NCBI GenBank assembly: GCA_902762615.1
Contig: CACWOX010000002.1
Span: forward strand, 28,163 to 92,162
DNA from: an uncultured Ruminococcus sp.
GTDB lineage: Bacteria > Bacillota > Clostridia > Oscillospirales > Acutalibacteraceae
Direction: 5' to 3'
Length of the DNA: 64,000 nt
Part shown: positions 36,901-45,207 of the stretch, in pieces
Layout: every line of letters begins with the position of its first letter
Numbering within the stretch: the stretch's first letter is position 1
The notes under the pieces: model-generated
Seen by the model: the letters and a program-made list of their open reading frames with translations, nothing else
Told to the model about the DNA's origin: nothing
The model's database searches: none
Program-made: the position numbers and the translations under genes

Positions 36901-37377
36901 TTGGGCACAGGAAACAGCGCATATGTCCTTCCGCCCGACAGCGCAGCGGTAAAGGCAGGATCTTCGGTGACTGTTGAGCCTCTTCTGAGTGTGGACGGCT
37001 ACGAATTCACCGGCTGGAAACTGGACGGCACGACCTACGCGGCAGGCGCAAGCATTGAAATGCAGAGCGGTGGTGTGACGCTGACGGGTAAGTTTACGCC
37101 GATTGACTACAAGCTGCACTATATCACCAACCGCAAAGCAGCCGACAGCGACTCTGTGGACGATACCGAAGTGGGCGAACCCGAAACATTCCAGCGCAAG
37201 GATCTGCAAAAGGACGACACCGGCGAGTATTACACATTAGATACTACCCGCACACCCGAAGTGCCTTCGGGTTACACCTTCACCGGTTGGACCACAACTC
37301 GCAGCGGTTCTGGCAGCACCTCTCCAAAGGTGTACTTCGTATCCGGCACAAACGGATACAATGTTTACGGTCAGTGA
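30937..37377 (+). CDS. Giant InlB/Listeria-Bacteroides-repeat surface protein, N-terminal 2146 codons up to an in-frame TGA
   Basis: A secreted adhesin-like protein. It has a signal peptide (basic start, hydrophobic core about 13-32, cleavage likely after AFA at 39) and then about seventeen InlB-B/Flg_new-type beta repeats. Each has a centre such as FKGWSL, CIGWNT or FMGWSL and a closing LYAQW/YAVW. From about residue 565 to beyond 1530 the repeats form a larger unit of about 200-270 aa used four or five times (YRIEFDMN ... FMGWSL ... YAVWK ... GYNTKxDGTGTWY). The frame stops with TGA at 37375 after NVYGQ. The repeat pattern calls for Trp at this codon, and the same frame continues for 959 codons. 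Alone, this part would be secreted without a wall anchor. The ATG at 30937 follows CGGAGG. Confidence 0.85.
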   Translation: MKSKSLTMLGKRTTILITAVLGAALTLFASGYFAMHAFAAGPSEENDYVAQYTLADNESLIIGDAEPYGEDGEYGGKPATRGEISENNISLKTSAAKPHYTFGGWKVTKPGSSSSVNSATSPYNVNYSNFVQQGDSNLYLAYASPLWNKNCRVDYYVDGELYKTGTVKSNIADTSTDSYSLNYKRSQSSYPEDRVINGVSVAFCGWTLDAGGDGKKVIEASALPGASAGVTEEVGYTYFSDNYLGEESSPRCVYEDENGCFVIRVYAVFVKKIKVTYVDEDKDWSYIYNNSEQKTFNTDKTNPNGTVDVDPQGFKVWTGAQLSAQSGHAASGYLLVGWYTNPDFTEPHYAGNTTMSTTVSDLRQDTTLYARWFVRGTSTFYNNHSDTDTTEVSKGSNGWQYVPVNGSAKYVYTPAKKDGYTCIGWNTDRNATTGSFDIKFSDLIRQSDGDYENNFYAIWEKNVYTVSFDSHANLSDADQLNLVADLTTLRYEELSDIESTGITLNYPTADGFWVYKFEAYDEDTGARIQDGGSRNTSSTQYTLTGNYFNYHVHWRVRFYWENLYRFIYDANLPEGASITNGDLPNDKLLKLDATRGLRTLHSGTGPKTATYADGKTASFKGWSLSNDNNIDTIVDEYITDEQFGGSYSQIGTGRAGNSVEEKRFNRTLYAVWEDNVSIYYDANGGTIGINHDATKVVNSSDSAGFTDYQLLAGSNISRQNHTFRCWNTERDGSGTDYELHQAVTTAEDLHLYAQWDYNSTYYVVFDKNMPHENMTVNYIPESHTLSTNAVPTDWTIRTGYNPSPEIFENVYVAEDNYTYENQRTYVFKGWTLDQAYAPDALVDMDALADDPTNIVNSEKVVTKAQQSQFIKDENGDCYITAHAYWQESVCVTLHGNGCTIANTGQKTVKQWSNSGKNIYATSFSTYSTTRDDYDFWGYNTKPDGTGTWYATRAIWNTLLSRGMVTDETPHHILYSGANDPGSQDMYFYGFNNDDNHLYYQWHFTEEYRIEFDMNVPEGTVLKSTPTSERTGSEHNRNLFDGDGYWHFSTMTPFCYEPEAYGRTNVQTYCFMGWSLSPTDPDQVDVVYEVPSGSEDASEIPDEGIEVSNKVHISKFHNQPLDDEGKLTVTVHAVWKKRAVVTFHGNGGATSAGKDISYSMPTSIFNADINSFPSTPGFHKACNLLLGYNTKANGTGIWYCSSRQWANVKKYHPEVTDETEHLIYGSSSGGSSAVSGSGGGIIFEGKNNEGSPNNLYAQWHEYENYRIEFDMNKPVDDAVISPVISPRLANESSSNPFKSVNGSEEKYWTFSTLTPYCYQYGKYGRAADKKVQTYQFMGWSLQPYTPDQVNSSTVVSTFSYELTDGQENLEEPDETIEISNRIPQSFFEETEDVVTIDDKDYLSVKVYAVWKERAVLRLVVNDGSASADELVHYIMPGSIFSADLNYGVGDTFLGNAPKGCTFIGFNTKRDGTGTYYLRKNNSGSYSELTQYLHSEWEDKTVDCTSGVTFVSANNAEKDGAETPNVLYAQWVRNYTLTYHLNLIDGSYDAHFGESGKDYRCAVNYDMMDWTETLEDGTSSTTEVYPYHNLRDMLPSIKKQEENGKNYYFMGWSWEEINGPVDSYDTSKLVDRAEFNDLYEADSSKWHFKAPTGNETKYHGDIYAVWSAQPYKLIFDKNARQSDSDITKPKESSITSFPTDRELSYHDIVSGYTFDEIIPTATGYSFATDERWNTSYTRKSNSTTVTGKIKNGNTFSLYTFRNAQDSTITAIANWVPDEYTVHYGWEKYTTTNTPTDIEKDKKVESYNYESTVRIADGVTPPTYENAHVHFTGWRLVGSDWKKFAASDAVYAADGTTDIRTLTAGQTFPMPTQDLYFLAVYESDTLTVTYDPGDGTGDIFTENPVYNSSHTVKTFTDDSLNFTAPSDKKFSSWALTINGASSTKYTTAPGETIEHLTDNIVYTAQYTDILYTVKYQLEDGSADPNVDLASLLGTGNSAYVLPPDSAAVKAGSSVTVEPLLSVDGYEFTGWKLDGTTYAAGASIEMQSGGVTLTGKFTPIDYKLHYITNRKAADSDSVDDTEVGEPETFQRKDLQKDDTGEYYTLDTTRTPEVPSGYTFTGWTTTRSGSGSTSPKVYFVSGTNGYNVYGQ

Positions 37378-40257
37378 AAAAACTGGAACTATCTGGTCAA
37401 TTATGTGACCGCGCACGGCACCGCGCCCGATTCACAGACCTTTACACTCGGTCAGGTGATGACAGGCGAGACTCGCATAAGTCAGACAATTCCCACTGAG
37501 AGCGGATACGACTTCCGCAGCTGGATTATCACAAACGGTGGCTCTAAGACGTTTGAAAAGGATAAGCTGAACAATGACGATGAAAACGTCATTCCGCGTA
37601 CCCTCTTTGTCGAAAGTGCGTCAAACGAAAACGGGGTTGCAACCGCAAACGCTAAGTGGAATAAGCTCTATCGCCTGACATTCGACCTCAATGGCGGCAA
37701 GTATAACAGCGGCTCGAATGACTCGATGGAATCAGTGAATTTCTCGTTTGCAGATGACATTACAGGCGCAAAGATGAGCGACATTGGCGCGACACTTCCA
37801 ACAGATCTTGCAAAGACCGACGGCAGCACCTTTGACAAGTGGCAGCTTGAAATCAGGAATGGCAGCGGAGACGTGACCAAGGCTTTGACCTTCAATGCCG
37901 ACAATGTACCGCTGAACGAATTTGTTCTCATTGACGGACGGTTTACCGCAACGCTCAAAGCGCTGTGGAACGCGCCAGAAGCACACGGGGTGACATATCG
38001 TCTGACAAGCGACAGCGCGTTAAAGGATACTGCACTGCCTTCCGAAGCGTCGCATGTGAAGGACGAAAAGTTTAATGTCGCCGCTCCCCGAACTGCGACA
38101 GGCTACACCTTCTCAGGCTGGTATCAGGTCGATCGTGAAAGCGATATCACAGTTTCCACAGAACAGATCAGAGATCAGCGCGAATTCACCATGCCGGATA
38201 ACGATGTGACATTCTGGGGAAGATTTACAGCCAACAGCTATCCCGTTGAGTATTACGACAGCAACGGAACCACACAGCTGACAGCCTTCCAGAAGCCATT
38301 CACCACCGAAATAACGGTTGGTCTGGACGGAAACGGCGCGAAGATAACTCCGAGCAAGGACGGATATCAATTCATTCGCTGGGAGAGAATGACCGGTAGT
38401 GAAACTGCCGGCTCGGACGGCAATGACATTCCCGCAACCGTCGACGCGGATGCAGCTCAGACCTTCCGTATGCCTGCCGGTACGGTGAAATACCGTGCGG
38501 TCTATGAGAAGCTCTTCACACTGGTATACAACGCCAACGGCGGCAGCGCGCCGATTCCGGGCCCACATGATTTTGCAGTGGAGGAATCCCAAAGCAGCAC
38601 TCAGCCATTTGATTACACCCAATCCAAGCTTCCCACCCGTGAGGATTATCGCTTCATCGGCTGGAATACCGCTTCCGACGGAACTTCCCGTCAGGAGAGC
38701 GTCGCCGTGGCATACGATTCGGACGGTTATTCTCTCGATAATGCCACCAAACGCTTCATCGTTCCGGTTTACGCCGTATGGGAAGGCTCTTACACCGTGA
38801 CCTACACGGTTGAAAATGCCCCTGCCGGGTACGTTATTCCCGAACCCGTTACCTTCCGCCAATTTGCGGGGGATAAATTCGACGTCAAGCAAGTGCCTGA
38901 TGTAACCGGGTACGATTTTGACGGCTGGCATTATAACGACAACGGCACCGACAGGATTTACGCCGAAAGCGAGTCCTTCACCATGCCGGCTGCGAACGTG
39001 ACATTTAGCGGGAGCTTCACTCCGTGGAAGTACACGCTGTATTTCAAGGACAGCCTCAGCGATGCCGATTACGGCACTCAGACGGTAACGTATGAAGCAT
39101 TTTCGGCAAACGGCAGCGGCATTAAAATCGAACGAAATGACCCGACCAAGGATAATTTTACCTTTAAGGGCTGGGCAAAGAGCAAGAGCGCCGAAACCGC
39201 CGAATATCAGAAGGGCGATTCCGTTACAGGATATGATGAAAACCGCACCGCCACCGTCTACGCGCTGTGGGAGCAGAAATACCGCGTCACATATGAACTC
39301 AGACTGCTGGGCGGCAACAACGACCCGCAGGCTTCTGAATATGAGTCGGATATTCCGGTTGACGACACGCTTTACCCACCGGGAGAAAAAGTGTCAGTTA
39401 AAGAAAAGCTGTCAGTCGACGGCTATGAATTCCACGGCTGGCAGAAGGACGGCGAGGACGTAACCGAGTTTGATATGCCTTCCAACAATGTCGTGCTCAT
39501 CGGATGGTTTACCAAGGATTCCGGCGGAGATGAGATAGTGCATATCACCTATCGCAGCGGCATTCCGAAGAATGCGGAGGATTACAGTCCGGATATGAAC
39601 GACCCGTATGACGTGTCAGTAACCAAAGGGCAGCCGCACACGATCATAGCTCACGACAGCGATATTCTGAAATATGTGCGTGACACGGAAACCTATGAAT
39701 TTACCGGCTGGAAGATGAGCAGCACTCCTTCCAGCGGCAGCGGTTCCAGTTCCATGCCCGGAAGCGGCAGTAATGAGGACGAACTGCTTGCGGATGGTGC
39801 AACAATAAAATCCGTAGAAACGTCCATTACACTCACAGCACAGTGGAAAAAACTGTCTGGCACATCAGATCCGAAGACATACAAGCTGACTTATGACGGC
39901 AACGGAGCGACAGGAGGCAAGGTGCCGACAGACGATACCGCATATAAGGGCGGTGAGAAGGTTCTTGTGGCTGCACAGGGTACTATGGTGCGTGCCGGCT
40001 GTACCTTCAAGGAGTGGAACACCAAGAAGGACGGCAGCGGCACCGGTTATCGCGGCGGAAAAGACGTGATTACAATGCCGTCCGACAATGTGACACTTTA
40101 CGCCATCTGGGTAGATGAGAAGGGAAAGATCGTTCCCAGCCCCGGAACAGGCGAAAGCAATGTGCCCATTGCAATAGCCTTCGGCATGGCGATTCTCTCG
40201 GCACTGGCAATCGCGGTATTGCTGTCAAGAATGCGCAGAAAAGCGCTGCAAGAGTGA
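37378..40257 (+). pseudogene. C-terminal 959 codons of the giant InlB-repeat adhesin, cut off by the in-frame TGA
   Basis: Same reading frame as 30937-37377, continuing straight after the TGA (KNWNYLVNYVTAHGT). It carries about ten more InlB-type repeats (FSGWYQ, FIGWNTASDGT, FKGWAKSKS, FHGWQKDGED, FKEWNTKKDGSGTGY). A sortase sorting signal follows: SPGTG at 40138-40152, a hydrophobic segment, then SRMRRK. SPxTG is a variant known from clostridial class B-type sortases. No convincing ribosome-binding site or signal peptide exists after the stop; the earliest start-like codon is a GTG at 37405. So this part is only made if the TGA is misread, is a sequencing error, or arose recently. It should be read as the second half of one gene. 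Confidence 0.8.
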
Positions 40258-40352
40258 TTATTATGAGAGGGCAACCAAAGCCATCATTTGCCGATTTTCT
40301 TTCAAAATAGCCACTTTTTCGCAAGCGAAATAATTGCAATTAAACAATAAAT

Positions 40353-40424
40353 AAAGCACATTTGGTTTTAAAAAGATTTGTTATTATAGAATGGATAACA
40401 TTCTTCACAAACCAAATGTGCTTT
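40353..40424 (+). terminator. Long inverted repeat downstream of the adhesin, terminator-like
   Basis: Perfect 16-bp arms (40353-40368 and 40409-40424) with a 40-nt interior that can pair further (GTTAT/ATAAC), then TTTTT on the plus strand. The long interior is unusual for an ordinary terminator. Confidence 0.6.
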
Positions 40425-40454
40425 TTTATAATAAAAGAATAAAATAAAAAAATC

Positions 40455-40480
40455 AAAACTATTTTTCTCTGAATGTCGTA
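40455..40480 (+). promoter_or_regulatory. ECF-type promoter candidate upstream of the sigma factor gene
   Basis: AAAAC (40455-40459), a 17-nt spacer and CGTA (40477-40480) resemble the AAC ... CGT pattern of ECF sigma factors. Autoregulation is the usual design for such genes. Confidence 0.35.
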
Positions 40481-40540
40481 TACACTAATGGACGTCCAAA
40501 TTACTTCATAAAACAGCGGGAAAGTGGGGTGACAGCAGCA

Positions 40541-41071
40541 ATGACAGACGAACAGCTCGTCTTTATGATCGTGAGCTTTGGCAGCGATAAGGCAAAGGAA
40601 CGGCTGATTCTGCGATATTACGACCATATTTACGCCTTTGCCTACCGCCGTGTCGGCAGCGCGGACGACGCGTATGACGCGGCGCAGGAAATCTTTATTA
40701 GGGCGATGAATGCGCTTGCGTCTTTTGACAAACGGCGCGCTTCCTTCAAAACGTGGCTGTATGTCGTCGCCTCGAATTATCTGCGCGATTGCTTCAAAAG
40801 GCGATGCGTGGAAGGAGTTTTCTCACCGATGGACGGGGAAATCCCTTCCGATGAGCGTTTTGAGGAAGTGGCAGAATCCCGTGCGCTGGCGGCGCAGATC
40901 ATGGAGTATCTGGAAAAAAGTGACTACTGCGCCTATCAGATTGTGGAACTGAAAATCTTCGGAGACATGACCTTTGAAGAAATCGGCGCTATGCTGCGGC
41001 TTTCCCCGAACACCGTCAAGACAAAATATTATACCGCTGTCAAAAAATGCAGAAAGGAGTTTTCACAGTGA
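40541..41071 (+). CDS. ECF-type RNA polymerase sigma factor
   Basis: A 176-aa sigma-70 family factor with region 2 (LILRYYDHIYAFAYRRVGSADDAYDAAQEIFIRAMNAL, about 23-60, then FKTWLYVVASNYLRD) and region 4 (VELKIFGDMTFEEIGAMLRLSPNTVKTKYYTAVKKCR, about 134-170). Region 3 is absent, as in ECF factors. The ATG at 40541 has GGGGTGA about 10 nt upstream; a GTG at 40529 is an alternative start. Its stop overlaps the GTG start of the membrane protein gene (GTGA), pointing to a sigma/anti-sigma pair. It heads a run of ABC transporter genes that it may control. Confidence 0.92.
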   Translation: MTDEQLVFMIVSFGSDKAKERLILRYYDHIYAFAYRRVGSADDAYDAAQEIFIRAMNALASFDKRRASFKTWLYVVASNYLRDCFKRRCVEGVFSPMDGEIPSDERFEEVAESRALAAQIMEYLEKSDYCAYQIVELKIFGDMTFEEIGAMLRLSPNTVKTKYYTAVKKCRKEFSQ

Positions 41072-41835
41072 TTCACAAATCCGACATTCCCTATCCCACC
41101 CCCGAACAAAAGAAACAGGCCGTTGCCCGTATTGTCAGACAAACCAGACCGCCGCGTATGGGAACGGTGCGCTTTCTTATCCACGCCTACCGTGAAATCG
41201 GCGTGGCAACGGTTCTTCGCAATTCTATTGGCATTTACGGCATGTCGGCGGCAGCCTTTGCTGTGGGAATTGCATCGGTGCTGATAGATTATGATCCTGC
41301 CTTCACCGAGGAAGGAAACATCTTGCCGGTGCTGGCTATCTTTTTCTTCGGCTCTCCGCTGGTGCTGCTGCTGACCGACTTTTTCTACCGCCTGCGGGAG
41401 AAGCCGCTGGGCGTATATGAAATGCAGGGAGTATACAAATACACAGCCCGTCACCTGATTCTGCTGCGTATGCCGCTTTTCTCTCTGGGGACGGCGGCTC
41501 TTGATCTGGCAACTGCGCTGGCATGGTGCGGTCTGCACGGAACGGAGTATCTGCCGCAGATAATCGGACTCATTGCGTCGGGCGTGATGTTCTATTCACT
41601 GCTGAATGTTGCGCTCTTCAACCGTTTGGGACTGACGGGTTGTATTGTGTGCGCTGTGCTATGGGGATTGCTGACGACGGGCTTTGCCTATATAGAGCCG
41701 GAGCAGCAGTATGCTCTGATGACCGGCATTCCCTTTGCGGTACACATGCTGTCGGGTGCGGCAATGGCGGCGCTGCTCACGCTGCTGGTCAGGATTTTCT
41801 ATCAGCGTCCCATGTATTTAATTCGCAATGCGTAA
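41068..41835 (+). CDS. Membrane protein coupled to the ECF sigma factor, putative anti-sigma factor
   Basis: A 255-aa protein with a cytoplasmic N-terminus of about 50 residues and six predicted TM segments (about 54-75, 85-107, 128-152, 160-180, 184-206, 212-240). I recognise no named family. The GTG at 41068 overlaps the sigma-factor stop and has AAAGGAG 8 nt upstream. This arrangement is typical of a cognate anti-sigma factor, although no zinc-binding anti-sigma motif is present, so the role is inferred from position only. Its last codons (IRNA) lie inside a heptameric repeat tract at 41820-41854. The ABC transporter genes follow. Confidence 0.75.
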   Translation: MIHKSDIPYPTPEQKKQAVARIVRQTRPPRMGTVRFLIHAYREIGVATVLRNSIGIYGMSAAAFAVGIASVLIDYDPAFTEEGNILPVLAIFFFGSPLVLLLTDFFYRLREKPLGVYEMQGVYKYTARHLILLRMPLFSLGTAALDLATALAWCGLHGTEYLPQIIGLIASGVMFYSLLNVALFNRLGLTGCIVCAVLWGLLTTGFAYIEPEQQYALMTGIPFAVHMLSGAAMAALLTLLVRIFYQRPMYLIRNA

Positions 41836-41854
41836 TGCGTAATTCTTAATTGTA
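41820..41854 (+). repeat. Heptameric tandem repeat over the stop codon
   Basis: Five 7-nt units in register: aattcgc, aatgcgt, aatgcgt, aattctt, aattgta. They span the end of the putative anti-sigma gene and its stop codon (41833-41835). Confidence 0.65.
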
Positions 41855-41871
41855 AAGGAGTTTATCTAACT

Positions 41872-42603
41872 ATGCTGGAAATCAAAAATGTATCCAAATC
41901 CTTCAAAGATTTTAACGTACTCAAGGACATCAATCTCACCTTTGACAAGGGCGTTTACGGACTGCTCTCCCCAAATGGCGCGGGAAAGACGACGCTCATC
42001 AAAATGATCGTCACGCTGCTTCACCCCGACAGCGGAGAAATCCTTTGGAACGGCGAGAACATCGCCTCGCTCGACGGCAGTTACCGTGAATTGGTGGGCT
42101 ACCTGCCGCAGAAATTCGGCTATTATCGCGACGATTCCCCCATGCAGTTCCTCACCTATATGGCGGCGCTCAACGGCGTTGATTCCGCTGTCGCAAAGGA
42201 ACGCTGCCAGAAGCTGCTCGAACGGGTAGGCTTGGGCGACGTAACGCGCAAGAAGATGAAGAAATTCTCCGGTGGTATGATTCAGCGCGTCGGCATTGCA
42301 AACGCTCTGATGAACGATCCGCAGATCGTTATTTTTGACGAGCCGACGGCAGGTCTTGATCCAATGGAGCGCGTGCGCTTCCGTCACATTCTTGCGGAAC
42401 TGGGCAAGACGAAAATCGTCATTCTCTCCACCCACATCGTCAGCGACATTGAGAACATCGCCGATCAGGTGGTGATGATCAAAGACCATGAGGTGTACGC
42501 CTGCGACACCATTGAAGCCATTCTGAAAGCCCACATCGCCGACAACCTCGAAACCGCCTTCATGAATATCTACGGCGGCGAGGCATTGGAGGACGCAATA
42601 TGA
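41872..42603 (+). CDS. ABC transporter ATP-binding protein
   Basis: A 243-aa ABC-2-type ATPase. It has Walker A SPNGAGKTT (Lys39), a Q-loop near YLPQKFGYY, signature FSGGMIQR near 138-145, Walker B IVIFDEPTAGLDP near 156-168 and the H-loop STH near 190. The stop overlaps the ATG of the first permease gene (ATGA at 42600-42603), so it is coupled to its membrane partners. AAAGGAG precedes the ATG at 41872. Likely an exporter (no substrate-binding protein is present) for an antimicrobial peptide, lipid or envelope compound, controlled by the upstream ECF factor (inference). Confidence 0.93.
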   Translation: MLEIKNVSKSFKDFNVLKDINLTFDKGVYGLLSPNGAGKTTLIKMIVTLLHPDSGEILWNGENIASLDGSYRELVGYLPQKFGYYRDDSPMQFLTYMAALNGVDSAVAKERCQKLLERVGLGDVTRKKMKKFSGGMIQRVGIANALMNDPQIVIFDEPTAGLDPMERVRFRHILAELGKTKIVILSTHIVSDIENIADQVVMIKDHEVYACDTIEAILKAHIADNLETAFMNIYGGEALEDAI

Positions 42604-43895
42604 GATTCTGGAATATTCTATGGGGCGAAATGCGGCGGTACTGGCGACCGTTCACGCTCATCGTAGTAGCAGCGCTGCTGCTGATGTGGAATGTGCTGTT
42701 CGGTTCCTCCTCTTTTGCGGAACGCAAAGGAACAGATCCGGCAATTGCCTATGATTTGTCGGTGGAATATTCGGAACGGTTCGGAGAAACGATTGACCCG
42801 GAGGAACGCGCCGAGGTAGAAGCGGATTATGAGAAGGCGCTTGCCGCGCTGAACGATCAATATGAAAAATATATGGGACAGTATGACATTCACAGTGAGG
42901 ATGATTGTCATTTACTGTACAGTGCCGCCGATGCCGCCAGAAACAAGGACTATGAATCCGAAGACTATTGCAAAGGTGCTGAACGCTGGGGCGCGGACAA
43001 TTTAGAGGAGCTGGCGGAAACGTGTAACCAAATCTTCTGGGACAAAATTCCTTATGAAATCGCTCACAGGGAACAAATGACGGAAAGCATTCTGGGCTGG
43101 GCGAAGTGTGTCGATGAATGGGAGCTGTTCGTCGCAAGCCTTCCGACACTCGACCGTTCCTCTTTGGAAAAAAAAACGCTGCGATGGGAAATAGCCAACG
43201 AATACAGCCCTTCCTCCGAAAAACGATTGACGCAGGTCATGCAATCCAACGGCGGCAGGTTGTCGCTGCTGGAATGTGTGTATGACGCGGGTGAGTCTTT
43301 TCAGGAGCATTTTCAGTTCTGGGCGGCGCTGATATTCATTCTCTGCGGGCTGATTGTTCTGCCGCTTCCGGTGGGCAACCGCGTATCGGGCGTGACAGCT
43401 ATGCAATATTCGACACGGACCGGACGGCGCGTCATTTTCGCACAGTCCGGCGGAGCAATCCTCAATACATTGCTTGTCAACGCGGCGGTAGACGGATGGT
43501 TTACGGTGATTTTCTTCTTGCGAGCAAAAAATACGCTTCATCTGTGGAACTGCCCAATGAATCTGTGCAGCTATCCGCGTATTCTCTGGCTCGACCTGAC
43601 CTTCGGGAAGTTTGTATGGCTGACCTTCGGCAAGGTACTGTTGCTGTCGCTGGCACTGACGGGAATACTGTTTGTCCTGTCGCACCTGAGCAAAAACTAT
43701 CTCCCCGCTTTGGCTCTCGCCGTTCCGTCTGTCATTCTTTTTATCAAGCTGTCATACGAAATGGATTATATGCTGAATATCGACCTTTATGCTTGGTTCA
43801 TTTATTCGCTAACACTGCTGGTTTCCGCTGTAGTTGCAATGGCTGCGGTAATGATTTTTGTCAATCGGACACGAAAGGCTGATTATGCGGATTGA
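42600..43895 (+). CDS. ABC-2-type transporter permease 1
   Basis: A 431-aa membrane protein. One TM segment (about 15-35) is followed by a large extracytoplasmic region (about 36-235, charged and helical) and then about five TM segments to the end (about 240-262, 285-310, 340-365, 370-390 and 398-425). The layout of one TM, a long outer domain and the remaining TMs fits ABC-2 exporters. A GNRVSGV segment near 263 is shared with its paralogue at 43911. Start ATG 42600 overlaps the ATPase stop. No specific substrate can be inferred. Confidence 0.82.
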   Translation: MRFWNILWGEMRRYWRPFTLIVVAALLLMWNVLFGSSSFAERKGTDPAIAYDLSVEYSERFGETIDPEERAEVEADYEKALAALNDQYEKYMGQYDIHSEDDCHLLYSAADAARNKDYESEDYCKGAERWGADNLEELAETCNQIFWDKIPYEIAHREQMTESILGWAKCVDEWELFVASLPTLDRSSLEKKTLRWEIANEYSPSSEKRLTQVMQSNGGRLSLLECVYDAGESFQEHFQFWAALIFILCGLIVLPLPVGNRVSGVTAMQYSTRTGRRVIFAQSGGAILNTLLVNAAVDGWFTVIFFLRAKNTLHLWNCPMNLCSYPRILWLDLTFGKFVWLTFGKVLLLSLALTGILFVLSHLSKNYLPALALAVPSVILFIKLSYEMDYMLNIDLYAWFIYSLTLLVSAVVAMAAVMIFVNRTRKADYAD

Positions 43896-43910
43896 AGGAA
43901 GGTGTATAAA

Positions 43911-45176
43911 ATGACGGTATTCGTCAAATGGAGGAAGGAATGGAAAATCCTCGCGGGCGAAATGCGGCGGTATCTGCGGCCGGCTTTGCTGATTATCATT
44001 GCGGCGTTCGGCGTGCTGTGGTACTCGCTTTACGGCGACGTCAAGGTAGGACAGCGGCACGACCACGGCTGGTGTTATAAGCTGACCGTGCAATACAAGG
44101 AACGCTTCGGCAAGACGCTCGACCGGAGCGAACGCGACGCGATTCGTCAGGATTACGCCGAATTCCGTCAGGAGCTTGATTGTGTTGTGGAAAAATATCT
44201 GGGAGAATACGGCATTCATAGCCAGCGTGATTATGAAATGGTGTGCGAAGCAGGTCTGATGGGAACCGACAGCGAGTATTACGAAGAAGCTGTCAGAAAA
44301 TACGGGTTAGATGATTTAGTAAAGCTATACGAAAAATGCGCATTTGGCTTTCCCTATAATCACCCGTTCCGTTCGCTGGAGGACAAGGAGCAGGTCTACA
44401 AAGGCGCGATGATTACTTTTGATTTTCTGGAAAATCTCGATGTAGATAAGTATTATGAGCAGGAACGGCAATACGAAGACTGGCGGTACAGACCCGTGCC
44501 GGAATCCGTGCCGCGCATGAAGGAATGTACCGCCAGCGGGGAGCTTTCCACCATGCGCGCTTTCTATATGCCCGACGTGGAAATAGGCGAGACGTTTGGC
44601 AGATGGATGATGTTTGTTTGGATCGTCTGCGCGGCGCTGGCGGTTCCCTTCTTGACACGAAACCGAGTTTCGTGCGTGCAGGGGCAGCAATTTGCCTCTA
44701 AAATCGGCAAAGCCATTCTCTTCCGTCAGCTTGGAGCGGTGCTGCTGCTGGCGGTGCTGGTAAATGTCATCATATGGAGCGTCTTTTGCGGCCTTTTGTT
44801 TAATGGCAGCTACGGACTTGCGCCCCTGCTGGATTGTCCCATTGATGTAGGACGAACATGGGACGCGCATTGGTATGACATGACTTTTTTGCAGTACATT
44901 CTCCGCATGATCGTCATAAACAGCATGATTCCTTCGATGGTGCTTACCTGCGCGCTGTTTCTGACCACCTGTTTCTGCAAAAATTACCTGACTGCTGCGG
45001 CAGCCGCTATTCCTACCTATTGGCTTATTGACCAATGGTTCAGTATACTTGACTTTTATCCCATGTTCCGTCCGCGCCTCGCGTTTCCGCTGCTGTTTTC
45101 CGCGACGCTGCTGGTTGTCAGCGTGGCAACGGCGCTGATCTTGCAATGGATTCGCAAACGGGATTATGTGATATAA
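43911..45176 (+). CDS. ABC-2-type transporter permease 2
   Basis: A 421-aa paralogue of the preceding permease. The N-termini are alike (WRKEWKILAGEMRRYLRP here, ILWGEMRRYWRP there), with LTVQYKERFGKTLDRSERD matching LSVEYSERFGETIDPEER in the outer domain. The C-terminal block has about five TM segments, including TRNRVSCVQGQQFASKIGKAI. The ATG at 43911 has AAGGAAGG 8 nt upstream and starts 15 bp after the previous stop. The pair may form a heterodimer with the ATPase (inference). Confidence 0.82.
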   Translation: MTVFVKWRKEWKILAGEMRRYLRPALLIIIAAFGVLWYSLYGDVKVGQRHDHGWCYKLTVQYKERFGKTLDRSERDAIRQDYAEFRQELDCVVEKYLGEYGIHSQRDYEMVCEAGLMGTDSEYYEEAVRKYGLDDLVKLYEKCAFGFPYNHPFRSLEDKEQVYKGAMITFDFLENLDVDKYYEQERQYEDWRYRPVPESVPRMKECTASGELSTMRAFYMPDVEIGETFGRWMMFVWIVCAALAVPFLTRNRVSCVQGQQFASKIGKAILFRQLGAVLLLAVLVNVIIWSVFCGLLFNGSYGLAPLLDCPIDVGRTWDAHWYDMTFLQYILRMIVINSMIPSMVLTCALFLTTCFCKNYLTAAAAAIPTYWLIDQWFSILDFYPMFRPRLAFPLLFSATLLVVSVATALILQWIRKRDYVI

Positions 45177-45207
45177 AAATATGCAAAAATGAGGTGAAAT
45201 TCAAAAA

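Noticed and set aside
30937..40257. TGA recoded as Trp in this organism (genetic code 4)
   Set aside because: Many genes in the window end in TGA at the expected family C-terminus (for example yqfD, the Lgt-like gene and the ECF sigma factor), so TGA is a normal stop here.
40340..40627. Minus-strand open frame of 95 codons across the adhesin/sigma-factor gap
   Set aside because: It covers the long inverted repeat and the start of the sigma factor gene in antisense, has no ribosome-binding site and gives no recognisable protein.
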